DNA from: Actinomycetota bacterium | GTDB lineage: Bacteria > Actinomycetota > Actinomycetes > Nanopelagicales > Nanopelagicaceae | Reading direction: 5' to 3' | Length of the DNA: 61,657 nucleotides | NCBI GenBank assembly: GCA_016870815.1 | Contig: VGAI01000002.1 | Location: forward strand, 1-61,657 | Part shown: piece after piece, positions 56,323 through 61,657 of the stretch | Layout of the letters: each line of letters starts with the position of its first letter | How positions within the stretch are numbered: position 1 is the first letter of the stretch | Position numbers and translations under genes: made by a program | Notes under the pieces: model-generated | The model's database searches: none | Seen by the model: the letters and a program-made list of their open reading frames with translations, nothing else | Told to the model about the DNA's origin: nothing

Positions 56323-57534
56323 CGCGAGTGGAATCCAGGTACATCCGCACTCAGGATGCCTCTGCCACTGCCGATAACGACCCCGGGAATCTGACTCAGA
56401 GTCGTGCGCGCTAGCGAGGATCCACTCTCGGGCGAGAAGCGGATGTTCATTTCGTCGATCGGGAAAGTCAATCCATCGCATCACGGCATTGGCTGCGATA
56501 GTGGCAATCTGATGCGAAGCGATGATTGGCGCGCTCTCATTGGTGGTAAGAGTTCGAACTCGGCGAGCCTGTTCCTGCCAGAACGAATCCTCGTAATTAT
56601 TGAGTTCAAAGCAGCGAAGACATGGACTCTTTCCTGGGATCACAAAAGGACCAACTGAGACAATTCCCTGTTGGTAACCTGGCACGATAAGAAATGGTCG
56701 ATCTTCGGAGAGCAATCTCTGATGATGATCCACTCTCGGGTAGCCAATCGAGATGATGAGATCGCCATCAATCGAACGTTGCTGATAGGGGCGCGTTGAG
56801 TTCTCATTCGCCTGATCAGTTCTAGGGATGATTGAACTTCGTCTCTCAATCTCGTCGAAGCGTTCACCTTTCACGGCACCAATATCGGTTGGATTCAATA
56901 TCCCAGGGCCGAGATCAATATCTTCAATCTGCTCCTGGAGCGAACGGCCATCGTTATCGCAACTCATCTGGACTCGTCCGATACCTGATCCAAGAAGAAG
57001 TGCGGTGAGTAAGGTGGCTGTGCGGTTATGGCCGATGATTTCAATTCGAGTACGGGCGCGTCGTTCCATTGAAGCACCATGAGGAATTGCATTCACCTCA
57101 ATCTCTCGTCGAGTGGCGCTTTTGACTCGAGAAGACCTTCCAGGTACTGGCAGATGGTGAAAGTGAATCAATCTCTCTTGATGGAGTTTTTCGAAAAGGC
57201 GAAAAAGTTTTTCGCCATCGAGTGAGAGCGCCTCTGAGATCGATCGAATACTTCGCCTGCCATTGATCGCGCGAAGCGCTGGGAAGATTGAGATGCGATC
57301 GGAATTTTCATGGAGTCCGTAGAAGGCGAGGAATCGAGTGATCTCAATGCCCTCTCGAATTCCCCCCACCCAGATTCGCTCGCCCAGCCTGCGCTCGCCC
57401 ATGTGAAGCACTTCGACCCCGTTAGCGAGAACGGGGTAGTAATCGAGCCTTCTCTTCTCATCGGAGGTCGATTCCGGTTCGACTCGTTGAGACCAGAGTT
57501 GGAGAGATCCGGTGCGATCTCGATGAGCGACCAT
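56317..57534 (-). CDS. ThiF/cyclodehydratase-like actinobacterial protein
   Basis: A 405-aa protein resembling the UBA/ThiF-like family that sits next to DUF5679 and helicase/WhiB7 genes in actinobacteria, related to TOMM cyclodehydratase partner proteins. Residues 80-150 look winged-helix-like (GRRSIRSISEAL, KLFRLFEKLHQERL). The E1-like Rossmann loop is degenerate (IEIIGHNRTATLLTALLLGS in place of GxGxxG). Zinc-type cysteines lie in PCLRCFELN and HPECGCTW. Adenylation activity is thus uncertain. I took ATG 57534 (VAHRDRTGS); the frame opens at 57597. Its stop interlocks with that of the PurK-like gene in a CTATAG palindrome. Confidence 0.7.
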   Translation of the reverse strand: MVAHRDRTGSLQLWSQRVEPESTSDEKRRLDYYPVLANGVEVLHMGERRLGERIWVGGIREGIEITRFLAFYGLHENSDRISIFPALRAINGRRSIRSISEALSLDGEKLFRLFEKLHQERLIHFHHLPVPGRSSRVKSATRREIEVNAIPHGASMERRARTRIEIIGHNRTATLLTALLLGSGIGRVQMSCDNDGRSLQEQIEDIDLGPGILNPTDIGAVKGERFDEIERRSSIIPRTDQANENSTRPYQQRSIDGDLIISIGYPRVDHHQRLLSEDRPFLIVPGYQQGIVSVGPFVIPGKSPCLRCFELNNYEDSFWQEQARRVRTLTTNESAPIIASHQIATIAANAVMRWIDFPDRRNEHPLLAREWILASAHDSESDSRGRYRQWQRHPECGCTWIPLAL

Positions 57535-57587
57535 GGCCTGTGAACCCCTGCCTATTAGTGGATGGATATTTGCGAATGGGCAAAGGT

Positions 57588-57623
57588 AAAGGACCACCCC
57601 GATCGATTACGGAGTGGTCCTTT
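57588..57623 (-). terminator. Terminator after DUF5679 (minus strand)
   Basis: AAAGGACCAC (57588-57597) pairs with GTGGTCCTTT (57614-57623), with CCG/CGG continuing inside after one mismatch. On the minus strand the stem is followed by a short T-rich stretch. It separates DUF5679 from the ThiF-like gene. Confidence 0.7.
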
Positions 57624-57707
57624 AGTTGTGAATACTCGAGCTTGCTAGGGCCCCGTTACGCCGTTGATGCAGGAACTAGCGAATGAGGAACTGGCAGATA
57701 TTGTGAA

Positions 57708-57866
57708 TCAGGCTTTGCCGAGGATGCGGTTCACCTTGGTGCCGCAGACGGGGCAGATGCCCTGTGCCATACGACGGCCCGAATCCGAGACCTTGACGGT
57801 CCCTTCGAACTGGCGCTTCTCCTTGCATTTAACGCAGTAGGCCTCGCCTTTGTAGCTCTCGGTCAT
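57708..57866 (-). CDS. DUF5679 small zinc-ribbon-like protein
   Basis: A 52-aa protein translated directly from the sequence, starting at ATG 57866 with GGGAAGGAAG about 6 nt upstream. It carries two CxxC pairs (C11-V-K-C14 and C38-P-V-C41) and ends GTKVNRILGKA, the signature of the actinobacterial DUF5679 family. It probably binds one zinc. Its function is unknown, but it is conserved near the ThiF-like, YgjP and DUF2342 genes in this phylum. Codon use is G+C-rich compared with most neighbours, as expected for a highly expressed small protein. Confidence 0.85.
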   Translation of the reverse strand: MTESYKGEAYCVKCKEKRQFEGTVKVSDSGRRMAQGICPVCGTKVNRILGKA

Positions 57867-57909
57867 CTCTACTTCCTTCCCTTCATCGCCTTGCTTCTCA
57901 TCGATCTAG

Positions 57910-57921
57910 GGCGACGTCGCC
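57910..57921. promoter_or_regulatory. 12-bp palindrome upstream of DUF5679
   Basis: GGCGACGTCGCC is a perfect inverted repeat 44 bp upstream of the DUF5679 start. It could be an operator or a leader hairpin. A possible -10 box (TATGGT) lies further upstream on the minus strand, but I cannot assign a -35. Confidence 0.35.
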
Positions 57922-58054
57922 GGGCGGCGAATACCCTCACCATACCCCCGCCTCACGCATGAGAGTGGGATTTCCAACCCCGCCTTCCTCACAAAAGCCC
58001 CAAGAACTGGCTTTCATGGCCGATGCAAGGGGAAATCTCTGATTCTGAAGGCGC

Positions 58055-58714
58055 TTACTCGGATTTTCCTGCCTCGTAGCCCTCCAAGAAGGCTTCAGCT
58101 CTCGGTCCATCGGGATATCTGGCCAAGAACTCCTGAAAATCCTCGCCGTGGCCGGAAGTCCGAAGATGGATCAATTCGTGGACCAAGACGTAGTCGAGGA
58201 CATATTTAGGTGCGCTTGCCAGTCGATCCGAGATTCGAATGGTGCGATCTATGGTGGTGCATGAGCCCCAACGTTCATTCATCGTTCGCCAACCTATCGA
58301 GAGGGGCCGCTCGGTGATTTCGGGGAGATACTGGAGCATCAACTCATGAGCCCTTTCTTCCAAGTCGGCTTCGCTGCGTCGGGCACGTTTCTCGTTGGCG
58401 ATTACTTTGCCAACCATCTCAGGGATGAGCTCGGAAATCTGGGCCCTCGTAGTTCGAAAAGGGACGCTAATGACGATTGAACCGTTCTCGCGGTAGGCCG
58501 CTATGTTCCGTTTGCGCCTTTTGCTCTTAATGACGCGAACCGGGATGTCATGGACGGTGGTGAAAAAGGAGTCTGACTCAGACCCTTTGGACGATCGGCT
58601 CTTCTTTTCTCCATGGCGTGGTCTCAATACCTGATCTCGCATGTCGGCGAGGGTAGGTTCGAAGAGAGATTCTTGGATGAAGTTATCCACGCATTTGGGT
58701 GGCGTTCCCGTCAT
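58055..58714 (-). CDS. YgjP-like (DUF45/M48-type) metallopeptidase
   Basis: A 219-aa zinc metallopeptidase-like protein. The signature is WRTMNERWGSCTTIDRTIRI, then VHELIHLRTSGHGEDF with HELIH and the third-ligand His in the next turn. The N-terminal 50 residues are charged and variable. Physiological substrates are unknown. I moved the start from TTG 58735 to ATG 58714, because GAGGAG lies 6 nt before it. It is separated from DUF5679 by 188 bp of G+C-rich spacer. Confidence 0.85.
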   Translation of the reverse strand: MTGTPPKCVDNFIQESLFEPTLADMRDQVLRPRHGEKKSRSSKGSESDSFFTTVHDIPVRVIKSKRRKRNIAAYRENGSIVISVPFRTTRAQISELIPEMVGKVIANEKRARRSEADLEERAHELMLQYLPEITERPLSIGWRTMNERWGSCTTIDRTIRISDRLASAPKYVLDYVLVHELIHLRTSGHGEDFQEFLARYPDGPRAEAFLEGYEAGKSE

Positions 58715-59082
58715 CCACAACTCCTCAGCAATCAAAGGTGAGCCAGGAAAAGTTACTCACGGCGTCGAGAAAGTATGACATCCCTCGTATTTGGAAACTC
58801 TTCTGACATCTCCGACATCCAACAAAATTTGACCTGAAGTTGAGATTTAAGGTTTTCGGGCGTGTCGGCAAACTTTCCTTGATTGCCTTTTCCTCTTTGC
58901 TGTCCTAGTTTGTGCCCACGAAGTCCTCGGAAAACAGTTCATTATCTGCAAGGGGAAGGCAGATAGCGAGCAGCGCCCGGGGACTTCGCTAATTGGCCAG
59001 AGAACTCGACGCCAGGTTTTCGTCGCTCAAACTTCGTAAAGAGATCGAGTAGCTGAATCCGTTCAAAGAACAGGTGGCTTGA
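58715..59082. other. 368-bp intergenic region
   Basis: Lies between the minus-strand DUF2342 gene and the YgjP gene. I see no tRNA and no convincing ORF. TGACATC occurs at 58776 and 58804 and CGACATC at 58813, a cluster that may mark a regulator site in the YgjP upstream region. AGCGA (58965-58969) and TCGCT (58986-58990) could form a small stem. The segment around 58960-59080 could hold the 3' end of the DUF2342 transcript. Confidence 0.5.
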
Positions 59083-60489
59083 TTAAAGCGAAGAGAGATC
59101 GTCAGGGGCGCTACGGCCTCTAAGAAAACCTTCAGGATCTGCAATCTCGGAAGGAGTCGGAAGTGCGTATGCCTCTTCCCAGAGTCGGTCACGTTCTTCC
59201 GGCGTAACCAAATCGGCGATTCGTCGCCAGAAAGCGATGCATTCACGGATAGTTCGGGGCGAGACTTCAAGGCCAATAAGTGATGCAAAAAGTTGTTGAG
59301 TTGGCGATTGTGTAGCTCGACGTCGTTGCTGTGTCTCCTGTAGTTTTGATAAAGATGTAAGCCTATTTCCAGCAGCTGCAACAACAACGAGATCAATCCA
59401 GCCTTCGATCAAGGCAAGGATCATCTCAAGTCGCGCAAGTGATTCTTTCTGTTTCTCACTCGCCTCTGGCGTGAAGATTCCCTCTGCGATGGCATTCTGC
59501 ATAGAGGCTGGATCATTGAGATCTATCTCGCCACGAGAAAGTGCATCCTCTGTTCGCCGTTGCATTGAATCAATATCGATGCTGATGCCACTGCCGTAGT
59601 TAGCTACGAGTGAGCGCATGTATTGAGCAAGCCACGGTGTAGCGGCGAAGAGTCTTGATGCAGCGCTCTCGCGAAGAGCTAGATAGATCTCGATTTCACG
59701 CTGATCTATGCCGAGGCCATCACCCCACGCCCTTACGTTCTCTGGGATCAAGAAGGGAGCATGTTGATCTGAGAGAGGTATGGCTGCGTCGTGAGCGCTG
59801 GTCACAGTGGCAGCGAAGTTGCCGATTGATCTGCCGAGTTGTGTTCGAATCATCGTTCCCATAAAAGCTGCCATCATCTTTGAAGGATCAAAGAGTTTGG
59901 CTGCACCAGCCAACTCGTTCGCGATCTCTGGATTGTTGGTCATCGAGTTCATCACTTCAGACATCGACTTTCCAATTCCTTCGACAAGGGGAGTGGTAAA
60001 TGACTGCCAACCATCAAGTGAATAGTTAATCCACTCACTTCGACTTCGTGCCGCTTTGGGTGTCGCTGATTCATCACCTGCTCGAGGAAGTGTTGTCACT
60101 TCATCAACCCATATCTCAGCGACTCCTAGCGCTCCCGCCATCGAATCGTTATCAAAATTGCCGACGGGTAACTCACCATGTGAAGCGAGGGTCCTTCGAG
60201 AGATATCTCGGATGGCAGCGACGGGGAGGTTAAATGGTGCATCACCACCAGCAAGCATTCCTTGAGCCATTGCGGTCAAGGAGTTGAGTTGATCTTTAAC
60301 TTGATCAGGTAGATCTGGAGTTTGAATTCCCATGTTCTTGAGCGTTTCAAAGACTTGATTGATATCGAATTGAAATGGTGGCTGCACTGGCTCTTTGCCC
60401 TTGTCGCCACCTTCAGAGGAGTTACCGGGATTCGAGGAATCCTCAGGATCATCAGAAGAATTCGGACGAAAGCCAAAATCGTTCGCCAT
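59083..60489 (-). CDS. DUF2342 / putative zinc-dependent metalloprotease family
   Basis: A 468-aa protein of the actinobacterial DUF2342 family, annotated elsewhere as zinc-dependent metalloprotease or F420-biosynthesis-associated. The N-terminus is acidic and disordered (SSDDPEDSSNPGNSSEGGDK). The core has EIEIYLALRESAASRLFAAT with PWLA, then IAEGIFTPEASEKQKESLARLE and LALIEGWIDLVVVAAAGNRL. From memory, relatives read ALREAAHxRLF; the His is replaced here (SAAS), which may remove a metal ligand. The start is ATG 60489, 6 nt after GAGGAG; ATG 60492 is adjacent. It is divergent from the small membrane protein and Lon-like protease genes. Confidence 0.8.
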   Translation of the reverse strand: MANDFGFRPNSSDDPEDSSNPGNSSEGGDKGKEPVQPPFQFDINQVFETLKNMGIQTPDLPDQVKDQLNSLTAMAQGMLAGGDAPFNLPVAAIRDISRRTLASHGELPVGNFDNDSMAGALGVAEIWVDEVTTLPRAGDESATPKAARSRSEWINYSLDGWQSFTTPLVEGIGKSMSEVMNSMTNNPEIANELAGAAKLFDPSKMMAAFMGTMIRTQLGRSIGNFAATVTSAHDAAIPLSDQHAPFLIPENVRAWGDGLGIDQREIEIYLALRESAASRLFAATPWLAQYMRSLVANYGSGISIDIDSMQRRTEDALSRGEIDLNDPASMQNAIAEGIFTPEASEKQKESLARLEMILALIEGWIDLVVVAAAGNRLTSLSKLQETQQRRRATQSPTQQLFASLIGLEVSPRTIRECIAFWRRIADLVTPEERDRLWEEAYALPTPSEIADPEGFLRGRSAPDDLSSL

Positions 60490-60547
60490 CATCGACTCCT
60501 CGCATCTTCCTCATTCAAACCTCGAGATAGTCCCCCAGGGTGATGTG

Positions 60548-60560
60548 GCAGATTATCTGC
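60548..60560. promoter_or_regulatory. Palindrome and minus-strand -10 between DUF2342 and the Lon operon
   Basis: GCAGATTATCTGC is a perfect palindrome around a central T. On the minus strand it contains TAATCT, a good -10 box for the DUF2342 gene. It may be an operator controlling one or both divergent units. Confidence 0.4.
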
Positions 60561-60596
60561 TCCAACCTCGTCCTGCGCAGGTCTATTCCCATCCCA

Positions 60597-60609
60597 TAAT
60601 CTTTGGTTA
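60597..60609 (+). promoter_or_regulatory. Leaderless -10 box for the small membrane protein gene
   Basis: TAATCT (60597-60602) with exactly 6 nt to ATG 60609. This decides between ATG 60609 and the upstream TTG 60603. Confidence 0.5.
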
Positions 60610-60866
60610 TGGCGCTCTCCTGGACCCTCGCAGAACTCCCTCAGGGCGGGTTTCTCATCAATTCATTCATCATCAATCTTGCAACTGAAGAGAATCGACC
60701 ACTCTCTGCATTCGTCTGGTGGCTGATTCCACTCTTCGCATTTATTGGATCTGTTAGCTATGTCATCTGGGTCTCAAAATTCAAATCGCGGTATGAAAAT
60801 CAAACTAATCGCTCCGTGGATAGATTTCAGAAATTTCAAAATTCGTTTGACGATAAAGGGCGCTGA
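60609..60866 (+). CDS. Small single-span membrane protein of unknown function
   Basis: An 85-aa protein with one strong membrane helix at about 35-56 (FVWWLIPLFAFIGSVSYVIW) and a basic, polar C-terminal tail (KFKSRYENQTNRSVDRFQK). No domain is recognised. The stop overlaps the start of the PDZ-Lon protease gene by one base (TGATG), so the two are translated together. This position suggests an accessory subunit or regulator of the protease. Confidence 0.6.
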   Translation: MALSWTLAELPQGGFLINSFIINLATEENRPLSAFVWWLIPLFAFIGSVSYVIWVSKFKSRYENQTNRSVDRFQKFQNSFDDKGR

Positions 60867-61657
60867 TGCCCCGTTTCACGTTGGCACGGCTTCTCAATTC
60901 GCGACGCGATCAACTGACGCCGCTTCGAACTAGACCTTCGAGAGTTATCACCTCCATCCTCCTATTGGCACTTGCTCTTGCAGCGCTTCTACCGTTGCCG
61001 TATGTGATCTTTGAACCAGGTGATCCGGAGAACGTTCTTGGTTCGATGATCACCGTCCCTAAGGAATTCCAATCTAAAAATGAGAGTGAATTCACCAAAG
61101 GGGGAAAACTCTTTCTCACGACTGTCTATGTCACAACTCCACAATCGAAAGTATTCGGATTCGAAATCCTCAAGGCGTGGATCGATGGTGATGAGACAGT
61201 ATTGCCGAGAGACTCGGTCTATCCAGATCATCAACCTGCCAGTGAAATCAAGAAGCAAGAGAGTCAAGAAATGACCGGCTCGCAAGAGAGTGCGATCTTC
61301 AACGCATTAACCTTCCTCGGCTACGAAGTTCCGTCACGAGCCAAGATCGTGGATGTCTTGAAGCAATCGGATGCTCATGACCGCGTCAAAGAGGGCGACC
61401 TCATCGTTGCGATTGACGGGCAAGAAGTTGATCGTGTCGAGCAGATCGTCGATGCAGTTCGAGAGAAGAATCCAGGGGATTCAGTCTCTCTGGTGATTGA
61501 GCGCGATGGTGATCGAATATCGATACCTCAAGTCAGACTGATGGAGAATTCACTCGGTGCAGCTATAGGGATATTTCTGACTACCACCTTTGACTTTCCG
61601 ATTGATGTGAAGATTCGAATCAAAGACACGGGTGGTCCTAGCGCGGGCCTGACCTTC
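60866..61657 (+). CDS. PDZ-domain Lon-like (S16) membrane protease, cut by the window end
   Basis: The first 264 codons of an S16 protease with a PDZ domain, read directly from ATG 60866 to the window edge. Residues 25-47 are a membrane anchor (VITSILLLALALAALLPLPY). Residues about 155-215 form the PDZ domain (RVKEGDLIVAIDGQEVDRVE). The S16 domain begins before the end, and the last codons read DTGGPSAGLTF, which contains the catalytic Ser of Lon proteases (GPSAG). The catalytic Lys would lie downstream, outside the window. No AAA+ domain precedes it. Actinobacteria conserve this protein beside DUF2342. Confidence 0.88.
   Translation, partial: MPRFTLARLLNSRRDQLTPLRTRPSRVITSILLLALALAALLPLPYVIFEPGDPENVLGSMITVPKEFQSKNESEFTKGGKLFLTTVYVTTPQSKVFGFEILKAWIDGDETVLPRDSVYPDHQPASEIKKQESQEMTGSQESAIFNALTFLGYEVPSRAKIVDVLKQSDAHDRVKEGDLIVAIDGQEVDRVEQIVDAVREKNPGDSVSLVIERDGDRISIPQVRLMENSLGAAIGIFLTTTFDFPIDVKIRIKDTGGPSAGLTF

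Noticed and set aside
58989-59396. 135-codon minus-strand frame
   Set aside because: It overlaps the 3' part of the DUF2342 gene in another frame and encodes no recognisable protein.

Overview
The window comes from a small-genomed, medium-GC actinomycete (class Actinomycetes). The family content is diagnostic: WhiB, GuaB3, DUF5679, DUF3017, a PerM-type DUF6350 protein, AccE, a His-tailed GroEL and a PDZ-Lon (S16) protease. Dense packing, many 1-8 bp gene overlaps and frequent leaderless promoters (a -10 box about 6 nt before the start codon) suggest a streamlined free-living lineage. A freshwater Nanopelagicales (acI-like) relative is my best guess, by inference only. I found no rRNA, tRNA, insertion sequence, prophage or CRISPR array.

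Layout. 1-8.8 kb: PAP2 phosphatase, acpS, alr, and an operon fused to alr that encodes a branched-chain-amino-acid-type ABC transporter, its binding protein and a secreted alpha/beta hydrolase. 8.9-11.4 kb: tsaE-tsaB-rimI-tsaD (t6A tRNA modification and ribosomal acetylation). 11.5-12.3 kb: a HigBA-type toxin-antitoxin pair with a perfect 20-bp palindrome at its promoter. 12.4-14.6 kb: groES-groEL behind a sigma70-type promoter and a CIRCE-like operator. 14.6-19 kb: TerC, a secreted protein with a basic Cys tail, WhiB, and a MerR/B12-binding regulator resembling the CarH photoreceptor. 19-23.7 kb: guaB (without CBS domains), guaB3, guaA, and a secreted cyclophilin. 23.8-28.3 kb: a membrane protein, a PIG-L deacetylase, pcrA and a B12-binding mutase subunit. 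28.4-36.5 kb: sucCD, perM, purH, folD, DUF3017, mdh, icd. 36.5-41.6 kb: a sugar ABC ATPase, a CNNM/CorC protein, trpS and the large mutase subunit. 41.6-49.8 kb: nucleoside uptake and catabolism (BMP binding protein, cdd, add, deoC, phosphopentomutase-like enzyme) with a two-gene ALDH16-like aldehyde dehydrogenase. 49.8-55.3 kb: acyl-CoA carboxylase (accD-accE-maf-accA), birA and GtrA. 55.4-56.3 kb: a degenerate PurK. 56.3 kb to the end: a conserved actinobacterial block of ThiF-like protein, DUF5679, YgjP metallopeptidase, DUF2342, a small membrane protein and a PDZ-Lon protease cut by the window edge.

How the genes fit together. Carboxylase, biotin ligase, split acyl-CoA mutase and sucCD form a propionyl/methylmalonyl-CoA to succinyl-CoA route feeding the TCA cycle (mdh, icd). 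The nucleoside genes convert salvaged (deoxy)nucleosides to pentose phosphates and then to acetaldehyde and glyceraldehyde-3-phosphate, with the aldehyde dehydrogenase taking acetaldehyde. The most unusual items are the PurK-like protein that has lost its ATP-grasp core, the split ALDH16 arrangement, the CarH-like regulator, the mutase with His at the usual substrate-contacting Tyr, the CBS-less IMPDH, the antitoxin with a histone-like tail, and the uniform leaderless promoter spacing.
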